Part shown: piece by piece, positions 16,753 to 26,246 of the stretch | Layout: the number at the start of each line of letters is the position of its first letter | Position numbering within the stretch: position 1 is the first letter of the stretch | Origin: Variovorax sp. KBW07 | GTDB taxonomy: Bacteria > Pseudomonadota > Gammaproteobacteria > Burkholderiales > Burkholderiaceae_C | Reading direction: 5' to 3' | Length of the DNA: 48,361 nt | NCBI RefSeq assembly: GCF_003852515.1 | Contig: NZ_QAJK01000143.1 | Location: 8,509 to 56,869 of the forward strand | Made by a program: the position numbers and the translations under genes | Notes under the pieces: model-generated | The model's database searches: none | Told to the model about the DNA's origin: nothing | What the model saw: the letters and a program-made list of their open reading frames with translations, nothing else

Positions 16753-17559
16753 ATGAATGCCGCCGAACACCTCAAGGCCGCCGACCCCGTGGCCGCCCTC
16801 AAGGCCCTGAGCGACGACGTGCGCGCCAAACCCGCCGACAGCAAGCACCGGGTCTTCATGGCGCAGCTGCTGTGCGTGCTCGGGCAATGGGAGCGCGCGC
16901 TCAACCAGCTCACCGTGGCGGCCGAACTCGACGCGCTCGCCGTGCCCATGAAGCAGGTGTATGGCGATGCCGTGCGCTGCGAGGGCCTGCGTGCCGAAGT
17001 GTTTGCCGGCACCCGCACGCCGATGATCTTCGGCCAGCCCGACGAGTGGCTGGCGCTGCTCATCGAGTCGCTGCTGCGCCAGGGGCGCGGCGAACCGGAG
17101 CTGGCCGAAGACCTGCGCCAGCGTGCCTTCGACAGTGCGCCGGCCATCGCGGGCACCATCGACGGCGCGCCCTTCGCGTGGCTGGCCGATGCCGACATGC
17201 GGCTGGGCCCGGTGCTCGAAGCCTTCGTCAACGGCAAGTACTACTGGATTCCGTACGCGCGGCTGGCGCACATCAAGATCGATCCGCCCGAAGACCTGCG
17301 CGACTGCGTGTGGATGCCCGCGCACCTGCAGTTCGAGAACGGCGGCGAGACGCTGGCGCTGATTCCCACCCGCTACGAAGGCACCGAGAAAACCGAGGAC
17401 GGCGAGCTGCGGCTCGCGCGCAAGACCGAGTGGCGCGAGCTGCGGCCCGAGGTGTGGGCCGGCTACGGCCAGCGCGTGCTGGGCAGCGACGCGGGCGAGT
17501 ACGCGCTGATGGACGTGCGCGAAATACTGTTCACGCCCGAAGGCGCTGTCGATGGCTGA
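16753..17559 (+). CDS. tagJ: T6SS accessory protein TagJ (ImpE family)
   Basis: A 268-residue cytoplasmic protein. The N-terminal half is TPR-like (VFMAQLLCVLGQWERALNQL) and the C-terminal half is the ImpE domain (GKYYWIPYARLAHIKIDPPE). In systems that have it, TagJ binds the sheath subunit TssB and modulates ClpV-dependent sheath turnover. Length matches the family. The gene overlaps the start of tssE by 8 bases, suggesting coupled translation. Confidence 0.92.
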   Translation: MNAAEHLKAADPVAALKALSDDVRAKPADSKHRVFMAQLLCVLGQWERALNQLTVAAELDALAVPMKQVYGDAVRCEGLRAEVFAGTRTPMIFGQPDEWLALLIESLLRQGRGEPELAEDLRQRAFDSAPAIAGTIDGAPFAWLADADMRLGPVLEAFVNGKYYWIPYARLAHIKIDPPEDLRDCVWMPAHLQFENGGETLALIPTRYEGTEKTEDGELRLARKTEWRELRPEVWAGYGQRVLGSDAGEYALMDVREILFTPEGAVDG

Positions 17560-18067
17560 ACTCACCGCGCAGGAGCGGCTGCAGCCTTCGCTGCTCGACC
17601 GCCTCGTCGACCACGCCCCCGACGAAAAGCGCGAGGGCGACGAGAAGCGCACGCTGACCAAGCAGGCGCTGCGCCAGGCCGTGCTGCGCGACCTGGGCTG
17701 GCTCTTCAACGCCACCGGCCATGGCCTCTCGATGGACGACAGGCAGTACCCCAACGTGGCGCGCTCTGTCCTCAACTACGGATTGCCTATGCTGTCTGGC
17801 CAGTTCACCTCGTCGGTGCAGCGTGTCAGCATGGAACAGGCTTTGAAGAACGCAATCCTGCAGTTCGAGCCGCGCATTTTGTCCCGCACTCTCGAAGTGG
17901 AACTTGTCATGGAAGGCCCGGCACTGGACTCCCACAACAGCATCGGCCTGCAGATACGCGGCATGCTGTGGGCGCAGCCCGTGCCGCTCGAGTTCCTGAT
18001 GCGAAGCCGAGTTGATCTCGAAGAAGGCCGCATAGAGATTGTCGACATGGCGCAAAACGCAAGGTAA
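17552..18067 (+). CDS. tssE: T6SS baseplate protein TssE (gp25-like)
   Basis: A 171-residue protein with the gp25-like pattern: LQPSLLDRLVD at the start, then LRQAVLRDLGWLFNAT, NYGLPMLSG, and ILQFEPRI near the middle. TssE joins TssF and TssG in the baseplate wedge and nucleates the sheath. ATG at 17552 lies inside the 3' end of tagJ; tssF follows 7 bases after the stop. Confidence 0.95.
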   Translation: MAELTAQERLQPSLLDRLVDHAPDEKREGDEKRTLTKQALRQAVLRDLGWLFNATGHGLSMDDRQYPNVARSVLNYGLPMLSGQFTSSVQRVSMEQALKNAILQFEPRILSRTLEVELVMEGPALDSHNSIGLQIRGMLWAQPVPLEFLMRSRVDLEEGRIEIVDMAQNAR

Positions 18068-18074
18068 GTCCGGC

Positions 18075-19967
18075 ATGGACCCTCGGCTGCTGAGCCTCTA
18101 CGAGCAGGAACTGCGCTACTTCCGCGAAAGCGCCGCCGAGTTTGCGCGCGCGTTTCCGAAGATCGCGCAGCGCCTGGGCATCGAGGGGCAGGAAGTGGCC
18201 GACCCGTATGTGGAGCGGCTGATCGAGGCCACGGCATTCCTTTCGGCGCGCGTCGGCCTGAAGCTCGATGCCGAGTACCCGCGCTTCACCGGCCACCTGC
18301 TCGACATCGTCTATCCGAATTTCCTGGCGCCCACGCCGGCGATGATGGTGCTGTCTTTCGTGCCCGACCCCGACGACGCCAATCTTGCGACCGGCCCGAC
18401 GCTGCCGCGCGGCAGCGGCCTGCGCGCGCGACAGGCCGTGGGGCAGAACACGCACTGCGAGTTCCGCACCGCGAGCGCGCTGCGCATCTGGCCCATCGAG
18501 GTGCAACGCGCCCAGTACTTCACCTACGCGCCCGACCTGCCGCTGAACACGCACCCGCAGTCGCGCGCCATTCGCGGCGGGCTGCGCATCGGGCTGCGCG
18601 CCACGGCCGGCCTGAGCTTCAGCCGCATCGCACTCGACGAACTGGTGCTGCATTTCGGCGGTGCCGAAGACGTGGCCTGGCAGTTGCACGAATGCGCACT
18701 GGGCCAGCCCGTGGGCGTGCTGGTGCGGCCGCTGTCGCCCGGCGGCGCATTGCAGGGCACGGCGCAGAGCCTGCCGGGCAGCGCCATCGGTGCCGTCGGC
18801 TTCGAGGAAGACGAGGCGCTGCTGCCCACCACCGCCACCGGCTTCTCGGGCTTCAGGCTGCTGCAGGAGTACTTCGCGTTTCCGCAGCGTTTCCAGTTCG
18901 CGCGCATCGGCGGACTGAAGCCGCTGCTGGCGACCATGGACGTGGCCGAGGTCGAGATCGTGCTGCTGTTCTCGCGCGGCGACGCGGCGCTCGAGAAACT
19001 GGTAAGCGCCGACAACGTGCAGCTGCATTGCGTGCCGGCCGTCAACCTCTTCGCCAAGCGGCTCGACCGCGTGCCTGTGAACGAGGGCGTGAGCCAGTTC
19101 CACCTGGTGCCCGACCGCACGCGGCCGCAGGACTTCGAGGTGCACACCGTCACCGAGGTCATCGGCCATGGCGCGCCCGGTGCCGGCGCGGCGGCGGCCG
19201 AGCAGCCGTTCCGGCCTTTCTATTCGGCCTTCCACGACAGCCGGCTCAGCCACCCGGCGTACTTCACGACCACGCGCGAGCCGCGCATGCTGTCGGTGCG
19301 CCAGCGGACCGAGGGCAACCGCAGCAGCCACATCGGCTCCGAGGTCTACATGCAGATCGTCGATCCGCAGCAGGCGCCTTACGCGGCCACGCTGCGGCAG
19401 CTCGCGGTGACGGCGCTGTGCACCAACCGCGACCTGCCGCTGCTGATGCCGCTGGGCCGCGACAACGATTTCGATTGCATCGACTCCTTTCCGGTGCAGC
19501 GCGTGCGCATGGTGCGCGGGCCGTCCCGGCCGGTGTCGCCGGTGGTGAGCCAGGGGCTGGGCTGGCGCGTGGTCGACCACCTGGCGCTCAACTACCTGTC
19601 GCTGTCGGACAGCTCGCCCGAGCAGGGCGCCGCCGCGCTGCGCGAGACGCTGATGCTCTATGCCGTGCATGCCGACGAAATGCGCCAGGGCCAGGTGCGC
19701 GGCCTGCTGTCGGTCAGGAACAAGCCGGTGGCGCGCCGGCTGCCGCTCAAAGGCCCGATCGCCTTCGGGCGCGGGCTCGAGGTCACGCTCGAAGTCGACA
19801 AGGACGCCTTTCATGGCCACAGCGTGTTCCTGTTCGGCGCCGTGCTGGCGCGCTACCTGGCGCGCCATGTCGAGGTGAACCATTTCGTCGAGACCGTGCT
19901 GCGCGTGTCGGGCAAGGGCGAGACCATGCGCTGGAGGCCGCTGTGCGGGACACGGCAGATTCTGTGA
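18075..19967 (+). CDS. tssF: T6SS baseplate protein TssF
   Basis: A 630-residue protein starting MDPRLLSLYEQELRYFRESA, the conserved TssF start (YY..EL..LRE...EFA). It continues with the family segments AQRLGIEGQEVADPYVERLI and GHLLDIVYPNFLAPTPAMMV. Length is typical. It is the large subunit of the baseplate wedge. The 3' end overlaps the chosen tssG start by 25 bases. Confidence 0.96.
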   Translation: MDPRLLSLYEQELRYFRESAAEFARAFPKIAQRLGIEGQEVADPYVERLIEATAFLSARVGLKLDAEYPRFTGHLLDIVYPNFLAPTPAMMVLSFVPDPDDANLATGPTLPRGSGLRARQAVGQNTHCEFRTASALRIWPIEVQRAQYFTYAPDLPLNTHPQSRAIRGGLRIGLRATAGLSFSRIALDELVLHFGGAEDVAWQLHECALGQPVGVLVRPLSPGGALQGTAQSLPGSAIGAVGFEEDEALLPTTATGFSGFRLLQEYFAFPQRFQFARIGGLKPLLATMDVAEVEIVLLFSRGDAALEKLVSADNVQLHCVPAVNLFAKRLDRVPVNEGVSQFHLVPDRTRPQDFEVHTVTEVIGHGAPGAGAAAAEQPFRPFYSAFHDSRLSHPAYFTTTREPRMLSVRQRTEGNRSSHIGSEVYMQIVDPQQAPYAATLRQLAVTALCTNRDLPLLMPLGRDNDFDCIDSFPVQRVRMVRGPSRPVSPVVSQGLGWRVVDHLALNYLSLSDSSPEQGAAALRETLMLYAVHADEMRQGQVRGLLSVRNKPVARRLPLKGPIAFGRGLEVTLEVDKDAFHGHSVFLFGAVLARYLARHVEVNHFVETVLRVSGKGETMRWRPLCGTRQIL

Positions 19968-21004
19968 GCGCCCGCGTCGATGCCACATTGAATGCGTGGT
20001 CGGCGCAGCCGTGGTCCTTCGATTACTTCGCGGTGATGCGCCGGCTGGAGTCGGTCGCCGGCACCACGCCGCGCTGGGGCCGTGCGCTGCTGCCCAGCGC
20101 GGAGCCGGTGCGCGTGGGGCAGGAGCCTTCGCTCTCGTTCGCGCCGGCCAGCTTCAGCCGCTTCGAGCCGGCCACCGCGCATTCGCCGCCGCGCCTGCGC
20201 CAGCAGTTCTTCGGCTACATCGGACCCAACGGGCCGTTGCCGGTGCACATGAGCGACTTCATTCGCGAGCGCAGCCTGAACCACGGCGACCCGACCTGGC
20301 TGGCTTTTCTCGACACCTTCCTGCATCGCTTCTCGCTGCATTTCTACCGGGCCTGGGCGCAGTCGCGGCCGGCCGTGGCACTGGACCGTCCGGGCGAAGA
20401 CCGCTTCAGGCTGCAGATCGGTGCGCTGGTGGGCATCGGTGCGCCGGGCCGCACGGCGCGCGACGAGATCCACGACGACGCGCGGCTGCATTTTTCGGGC
20501 TGGCTCGCGCGCCGCGTGCACAACGTCGAGAGCGTGGAGTCGGTGTTGTGCAGCTACTTCGGCGTGCCGGTGACGCTGGAGCGCTGGGTCGGCCACTGGA
20601 TGAGCCTGCCGGCCGGCGAGTTCACGCGGCTGGGGCAGGGCGAGAGCTCGCGTTCGATGGGCATGGGCGCCATGCTCGGCACGCGCGCCTGGGACCGGCA
20701 GCACCGCGTGCGGCTGCACCTGGGGCCGCTCACGCTCGAGCAGTACCGCATGTTCCTGCCGACGCGCGAGGTGGGCACTGCGCAGCCGGTGCTGCAGCGC
20801 TGGATGCAGCAGCTGCTGGGCGACGAGCTCGAATGGGACGCCGAGCTGGTGCTCGAAAAAGTGCAGGTTCCCACCACGCGCCTGGGCCAGGCCAGGGGCA
20901 ATGCGCCGCGGTTGGGCTGGGTCTCGTGGCTCGGCGAGCGCACGCGCACCCGCGACGCGGCCGACGTGCGCATCGCCAACCGGCAACCTTCGGGAGCGCA
21001 TTGA
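19943..21004 (+). CDS. tssG: T6SS baseplate protein TssG
   Basis: A 353-residue protein with the TssG pattern: PWSFDYFAVMRRLE near the N-terminus, FGYIGPNGPLPVHMSDFIRE, and FLDTFLHRFSLHFYRAWAQ. I chose GTG at 19943 because GGAGG at 19933-19937 lies 5 bases upstream. A second GTG at 19964 forms a GTGA overlap with the tssF stop but has no ribosome site. The clpV gene follows after 78 bases. Confidence 0.93.
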   Translation: MRDTADSVSARVDATLNAWSAQPWSFDYFAVMRRLESVAGTTPRWGRALLPSAEPVRVGQEPSLSFAPASFSRFEPATAHSPPRLRQQFFGYIGPNGPLPVHMSDFIRERSLNHGDPTWLAFLDTFLHRFSLHFYRAWAQSRPAVALDRPGEDRFRLQIGALVGIGAPGRTARDEIHDDARLHFSGWLARRVHNVESVESVLCSYFGVPVTLERWVGHWMSLPAGEFTRLGQGESSRSMGMGAMLGTRAWDRQHRVRLHLGPLTLEQYRMFLPTREVGTAQPVLQRWMQQLLGDELEWDAELVLEKVQVPTTRLGQARGNAPRLGWVSWLGERTRTRDAADVRIANRQPSGAH

Positions 21005-21082
21005 TGCGGCTCCGCCTTTCAAGACCTTCAAGACTTTCAATTTGTCCAGCCTCATTCGTCCAGACGAGATACGGAGTCCTCC

Positions 21083-23830
21083 ATGAGTGAAATCAGCCGC
21101 ACCGCCCTTTTCGGCAAACTCAACTCGCTGGCCTACAAGGCCATCGAAGGCGCCACGGTGTTCTGCAAGATGCGCGGCAACCCGTACGTGGAGCTGGAGC
21201 ACTGGTTCGCCCAGTTGCTGCAGGCGCAGGACTCCGACCTGCACCGCGTGATCCAGCACTACGGGCTCGACGTGTCGGTCATCGCGAAAGACATGACGGC
21301 CGCGCTCGACCGCCTGCCGCGCGGCGCCACCGCCATCAGCGATTTTTCTCCGCACATCGAGAACGCCATCGAACGTGCGTGGACCTATGCCACGCTGCAG
21401 TTCGGCGAGGCGCAGGTGCGCACCGGCTACATCCTGGTCGGCATGCTGAAGACGCAGAGCCTGCGCAATCCGCTGTTCGGTTTGTCGAAGCAGTTCGAGA
21501 AGATCAAGGTCGAAGACCTGGCCGACAACTTTCCGAAGATCTGCGACGCCTCGCCCGAAGCGCAGATGCGCGCTCAGGACGGCACCGGCATGGGCAGCGG
21601 CGCACCGGGCGAAGACTCGGGCGCCATGGCGCCGGCCGCCATGGGCAAGGGCGATGCGCTGAAGAAGTTCGCGGTCGATCTCACCGAGAAGGCCAAGAAG
21701 GGCGAGATGGACCCGGTGACCGGGCGCGACGAAGAGATCCGACAGATCGTCGACATCCTCATGCGGCGCCGGCAGAACAACCCGCTGCTCACCGGCGAGG
21801 CCGGCGTGGGCAAGACGGCGGTGGTCGAAGGCTTCGCGCAGCGCCTGGCGCGCGGCGACGTGCCGCCGCAGCTGAAAGACGTGAAGCTGCTCACGCTCGA
21901 CATCGGCCTGCTGCAGGCCGGCGCGAGCATGAAGGGCGAGTTCGAGCAGCGCCTGCGCCAGGTCATCGACGAGGTGCAGAGCTCGCCCACGCCGATCATC
22001 TTGTTCATCGACGAGATCCACACGCTGGTGGGCGCGGGTGGCGCGGCCGGCACCGGCGACGCGGCCAACCTGCTCAAGCCCGCGCTGGCCCGCGGCAACC
22101 TGCGCACCATCGGCGCCACCACCTGGGCCGAGTACAAGAAGTACATCGAGAAAGACCCGGCGCTCACGCGGCGCTTCCAGGTCGTGCAGGTGCCCGAGCC
22201 CGACGAGACCAAGGCGATCCTGATGCTGCGCGGCGTGGCCAGCGTGCTCGAAAAACACCACCGCGTGCAACTGCTCGACGAAGCCATCGAGGCGGCCGTG
22301 AAGCTGAGCCACCGCTACATTCCCGCGCGCCAGTTGCCGGACAAGGCCGTGAGCCTGCTCGATACGGCCTGCGCGCGCGTGGCCGTGTCGCAGCACGCCA
22401 CGCCGCCCGAGGTGGAAGACTGCATGCGCCGCATCGAAGGGCTCACGGTCGAGCAGGAGATCATCGGCCGCGAGGAAGCCATCGGCATCGACGTGACCAA
22501 GCGTGCGGCGCAGGTCGCGGCGCTGCTGGCCGAATCGAAGGTACAGCTCGATGCGTTGAATGCGCGCTGGCAGGAAGAGAAGGGGCTGGTCGACCGGCTG
22601 CTGGAACTGCGAAGCAAGTTGCGCGCGGGGAACAAGCCTGTGGATGCTTCGCAGGCCGAGGGCAACGCGAAGGCCGCCGTGCCCCCACCCCAACCCTCCC
22701 CCGGAAGGGGAGGGGGAGAGACGGGTGCAGGGAGCGAAGACAGGGCGGTGCTGCTTGCGGAGTTGCATGAACTGCAGGCAAAGATCCATGCGGTGCAGGG
22801 CGAGTCGCCGCTCATTCTTCCTTCGGTCGATGAGCAGGCCGTGGCCTCCGTGGTCGCGGACTGGACCGGCATTCCCGTCGGCCGCATGGTCAAGAACGAA
22901 GTCGAGGCGGTGCTCAAGCTGGCCGACACGCTCAACCAGCGCGTCATCGGCCAGAAGCACGGGCTGGAAATGATCGCGCGCCGCATCCAGACTTCGCGCG
23001 CGCGGCTGGACAACCCGCAGAAGCCCATCGGCGTGTTCATGCTCTGCGGCACCTCGGGTGTCGGCAAGACCGAGACCGCATTGGCGCTGGCCGAGGCGCT
23101 GTACGGCGGCGAGCAGAACATCATCACCATCAACATGAGCGAGTTCCAGGAGGCGCACACCGTCTCCACGCTCAAGGGCGCGCCGCCGGGCTACGTGGGC
23201 TACGGCGAAGGCGGCATCCTGACCGAGGCGGTGCGCCGCCGCCCTTACAGCGTGGTGCTGCTGGACGAAGTGGAAAAGGCCCACCCCGACGTGCACGAAA
23301 TTTTCTTCCAGGTCTTCGACAAGGGCTGGATGGAAGACGGCGAGGGCCGCATGATCGATTTCAAGAACACGATCATCCTGCTGACCACCAACGCCGGCAG
23401 CGAACTGGTCATGAGCATGTGCCGCGACCCCGAGCTGCTGCCCGAGCCCAACAGCCTGGCCGATGCGCTGAAGGCGCCGCTGATGAAGGTGTTCCCGCCC
23501 GCGCTGCTGGGCCGCATCGTCACCATTCCCTATTACCCGCTGTCGCCCGACATGATGAAGAAGATCGTGCGGCTGCAGTTGGGCCGCATCAAGAAGCGCG
23601 TGGAGGCCAACCATGGCGTGCCCTTCGACTACAGCGAGGCGGTGGTCGAGCAGGTGGTGGCGCGTTGCCAGGACCCGGAGTCGGGCGGCCGCGTGATCGA
23701 TGCAATCTTGACGAACACCGTGCTGCCGACCATTTCCGTCGAGTACCTGCAGCGCCTGGCCTCGGGCGGAGAAATCCGCCGCGTCGCGCTGGACGTGAAG
23801 GACGCCGACTTCACTTACGCCTTCGATTGA
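21083..23830 (+). CDS. clpV: T6SS sheath-recycling AAA+ ATPase ClpV (TssH)
   Basis: A 915-residue ClpB-like ATPase. The N-domain begins ISRTALFGKLNSLAYKAIEG, typical of ClpV1. The first AAA+ domain has Walker A GEAGVGKT (238-245) and Walker B ILFIDEIHTL. A coiled-coil middle region is followed by a second AAA+ domain with GTSGVGKT (around 656-663) and VVLLDEVEKA. ClpV disassembles contracted TssB/TssC sheaths. An unusual proline/glycine-rich insert at about residues 533-548 (PPPQPSPGRGGGETG) corresponds to a REP-like palindrome and lies in the linker between the middle region and the second ATPase domain. Confidence 0.97.
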   Translation: MSEISRTALFGKLNSLAYKAIEGATVFCKMRGNPYVELEHWFAQLLQAQDSDLHRVIQHYGLDVSVIAKDMTAALDRLPRGATAISDFSPHIENAIERAWTYATLQFGEAQVRTGYILVGMLKTQSLRNPLFGLSKQFEKIKVEDLADNFPKICDASPEAQMRAQDGTGMGSGAPGEDSGAMAPAAMGKGDALKKFAVDLTEKAKKGEMDPVTGRDEEIRQIVDILMRRRQNNPLLTGEAGVGKTAVVEGFAQRLARGDVPPQLKDVKLLTLDIGLLQAGASMKGEFEQRLRQVIDEVQSSPTPIILFIDEIHTLVGAGGAAGTGDAANLLKPALARGNLRTIGATTWAEYKKYIEKDPALTRRFQVVQVPEPDETKAILMLRGVASVLEKHHRVQLLDEAIEAAVKLSHRYIPARQLPDKAVSLLDTACARVAVSQHATPPEVEDCMRRIEGLTVEQEIIGREEAIGIDVTKRAAQVAALLAESKVQLDALNARWQEEKGLVDRLLELRSKLRAGNKPVDASQAEGNAKAAVPPPQPSPGRGGGETGAGSEDRAVLLAELHELQAKIHAVQGESPLILPSVDEQAVASVVADWTGIPVGRMVKNEVEAVLKLADTLNQRVIGQKHGLEMIARRIQTSRARLDNPQKPIGVFMLCGTSGVGKTETALALAEALYGGEQNIITINMSEFQEAHTVSTLKGAPPGYVGYGEGGILTEAVRRRPYSVVLLDEVEKAHPDVHEIFFQVFDKGWMEDGEGRMIDFKNTIILLTTNAGSELVMSMCRDPELLPEPNSLADALKAPLMKVFPPALLGRIVTIPYYPLSPDMMKKIVRLQLGRIKKRVEANHGVPFDYSEAVVEQVVARCQDPESGGRVIDAILTNTVLPTISVEYLQRLASGGEIRRVALDVKDADFTYAFD
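22681..22720. repeat. REP-like palindrome inside clpV coding sequence
   Basis: This segment, read on the minus strand, nearly repeats the intergenic unit at 13977-14010, including CCTCCCCTTCCGGGGGAGGG followed by a G-rich GGGGTGGGGG tail. It is translated in frame as a Pro/Gly-rich linker within ClpV. Confidence 0.75.
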
Positions 23831-23854
23831 CAGACATCACCAGGAAGCGGCGCC

Positions 23855-26227
23855 ATGACTTCAGACGAGTATCGAATCGACACGGAATCGCCCGCGGGCC
23901 CGGACCTGATGTTCTGGACCGTGGTGGGCCATGAAGCCCTGAGCCAGCCGTCGACCTACGAGATGCGGGTGCTGTCCAAGCGCAACGACATCGCGCCCAA
24001 GGAAATACTGGGGCATGCCTTCGACCTGGTGCTGGGCTTCGACGATGCCGACGGCGGCACGCACGAGCGGCACTGCAAGGGGCACGCCGTGCGCTTTTCG
24101 CGCCGTGGTGCCGTGGGACGCTACTTCGAGTATTCGATCAGCCTGCGGTCGTGGTTCTGGCTGCTCGAGAAGCGCGTCAACTCGCGCATCTTCCAGGGGC
24201 AGACCGTGCTGCAGGCGATGGACGCCGTCATCGAGGACGGGCCCATCCGGCAGCTGAAGAAGGTCAAGCCCGACGGCGTGATCGGCGAGCACAAGAAGCG
24301 GCCCTACTGCGTGCAGCACCAGGAGAGCGACTTCCAGTTCATTTCGCGGCTGCTCGAAGAAGAAGGCATCTACTACTGGTTCGATGCCCACGACGCGCCC
24401 GGCACCATGTACCTGTCGGATGCCAGCGACCTGGCGCACCAGCCCCTGCCCGCGGCCGCGTCGATCGGCCAGCTGGGCCCCGGCGTGTCGGAGCCGCGCT
24501 TCAACGAGTTTCGCCAATTGATCGATGCGTCGCTGTATGCCTCGGGCAAGTACGCGTCGCACGACATCGACTTCAAGGCCATCCGCAAGCCGCTGCGCGG
24601 CAGCAATGCCGATGCGGCGGAGCACGAGCTGTCCGACCTGGAGGTGTTCGAGTATCCGGGCGGCTACTTCCGCGATGCCGACTCCGACAAGGCCGCGAAG
24701 GTCCGCATGGAAGAGCTGGCCGCGCGCCGCAAGCTCTACTGGGCCATCACGCCGTGGGCCGATGTGGCGGTGGGGCGGCGCACCAAGTTCCATTCGATTT
24801 CGTCGGCGGACGATATCGGCACCGAGCAGCTCATCGTGAGCTGCCTGTTCGTGGTCACGCATCCCGGCTACGAGGGCACCGACACGTCGAGTGCGCAGAA
24901 CCTGCTGCCCATCCTGCAGGGCCTGCTCGAAGACGACCGGCCGAACGCCGAGCACCTGCAGCAGCTCACGCAGATCATTGGCCAGTCGGCGGCGTTTACC
25001 GCGGCGCAGTGGGGTTCGCGCGAGTTCCTCATTACCTCGGTGCCGATCTCCACGCCCTTCCGGCCGCCGCGCGTCACGCCGCGCGTGCGCATGCCGGGGC
25101 CGCAGACGGCCATCGTGGTGGGCCCCGAGGGCAAGGAAATCTACGCCGACGACCTGGGCCGCGTGAAGGTCCACTTTCCGTGGGACCGCTACGACCACAG
25201 CAATGAAAAGTCCACCTGCTGGGTGCGCGTCTCGCAGCCGTGGGCCGGCAAGGGCTGGGGCGGTTATTTCATTCCGCGCGTCGGGCAGGAGGTGATCGTC
25301 GATTTTCTCAACGGCGACCCCGACCGGCCCATCATCGTCGGGCGCATGTACAACGACGACCAGCCCATTCCGTTCAAGTCGCACACGCAAAGCGGCTTTC
25401 GCACGCGCTCCACGCCCAAGGGCAATGCGTCGAACTTCAACGAGTTCCGCTTCGACGACGAGAAGGGCAAGGAGCAGGTCTTCCTGCACGCCGAGAAAAA
25501 CCAGGACATCGAGGTCGAGGCGGACGAAACGCATTGGGTCGGGCACGACCGCAAGAAGACCATCGACAACGACGAGAACGTCGAGGTCAAGAACAATCGC
25601 ACCGAAAAGGTCGGCGTGGACGAGAAGATCACCATCGGCAGCAACCGCACCGAGCAGGTCGGTGCCAACGAGAAAATCACCATTGGCAGCAACCGCACCG
25701 AATCGGTGGGCGTCAACGAGACCGTGACCATCGGCGCCAACCGCGACCTGACCGTGGCCGCCAACGAAACCATCACCGTCGGCGCCAACCGCACCGACAC
25801 CGTGGGCGCCGGCGTGACGCAGACGGTGGGTGCCGCGATGACGCAGAGCATTGGCGCCGGGCTCACGCAGACCATCGGCGCGGCGTGGTCGCTGACGGCA
25901 GGCGGCCCCGTGACCATCACCGCGCCGGCGGGCTTCACGCTGGTGGCGCCGGGCGGCACCAACATCGTCGACTTCCAGCTGTGCCAGGTGGGCGGCACCA
26001 TCAAGGAAGGCTATGCCAGCAAGCTCGATTTCAACGTGCTCGCCATGGAAGCCAACGCCGCGAAGATCGAGGCCACGGGCTCGTCGAACGCGTTGATAGG
26101 CTTCAAGTTCGAACGCGTGGGTGCCGACGTTCTTTCCAAGGGCATGAGCGTCGCGCAGATGGACGCGCTGGCCGCGCTTTCGTGCGCGACCAACATCGAG
26201 ATGGACACGCTCAAGCTCATTTTGTAG
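23855..26227 (+). CDS. vgrG: T6SS spike protein VgrG
   Basis: A 790-residue VgrG. The gp27-like part covers roughly residues 1-380 (ESDFQFISRLLEEEGIYYWF is the hallmark segment). The gp5/OB region follows (GPEGKEIYADDLGRVKVHF and WAGKGWGGYFIPRVGQEVIV). The needle is built from about ten short repeats of the type NEKITIGSNRTE.VG at residues 565-690, which form a beta-prism. The final 110 residues (from about 680) extend past the needle without a recognised enzymatic domain. It heads a spike cassette with DUF2169, pentapeptide, DUF3540 and PAAR-like genes. Confidence 0.96.
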   Translation: MTSDEYRIDTESPAGPDLMFWTVVGHEALSQPSTYEMRVLSKRNDIAPKEILGHAFDLVLGFDDADGGTHERHCKGHAVRFSRRGAVGRYFEYSISLRSWFWLLEKRVNSRIFQGQTVLQAMDAVIEDGPIRQLKKVKPDGVIGEHKKRPYCVQHQESDFQFISRLLEEEGIYYWFDAHDAPGTMYLSDASDLAHQPLPAAASIGQLGPGVSEPRFNEFRQLIDASLYASGKYASHDIDFKAIRKPLRGSNADAAEHELSDLEVFEYPGGYFRDADSDKAAKVRMEELAARRKLYWAITPWADVAVGRRTKFHSISSADDIGTEQLIVSCLFVVTHPGYEGTDTSSAQNLLPILQGLLEDDRPNAEHLQQLTQIIGQSAAFTAAQWGSREFLITSVPISTPFRPPRVTPRVRMPGPQTAIVVGPEGKEIYADDLGRVKVHFPWDRYDHSNEKSTCWVRVSQPWAGKGWGGYFIPRVGQEVIVDFLNGDPDRPIIVGRMYNDDQPIPFKSHTQSGFRTRSTPKGNASNFNEFRFDDEKGKEQVFLHAEKNQDIEVEADETHWVGHDRKKTIDNDENVEVKNNRTEKVGVDEKITIGSNRTEQVGANEKITIGSNRTESVGVNETVTIGANRDLTVAANETITVGANRTDTVGAGVTQTVGAAMTQSIGAGLTQTIGAAWSLTAGGPVTITAPAGFTLVAPGGTNIVDFQLCQVGGTIKEGYASKLDFNVLAMEANAAKIEATGSSNALIGFKFERVGADVLSKGMSVAQMDALAALSCATNIEMDTLKLIL

Positions 26228-26246
26228 CTGCCGTGCATTGCCCGCC

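Noticed and set aside
19853-23614. Long antisense open frame opposite tssG and clpV
   Set aside because: Same explanation; composition is Arg/His/Ala-rich and no family resemblance was seen.
25570-25900. Tandem repeats in vgrG as a possible CRISPR or satellite
   Set aside because: The repeats are in-frame codons of the VgrG needle (NEKITIGSNRTE type), with no spacer structure.
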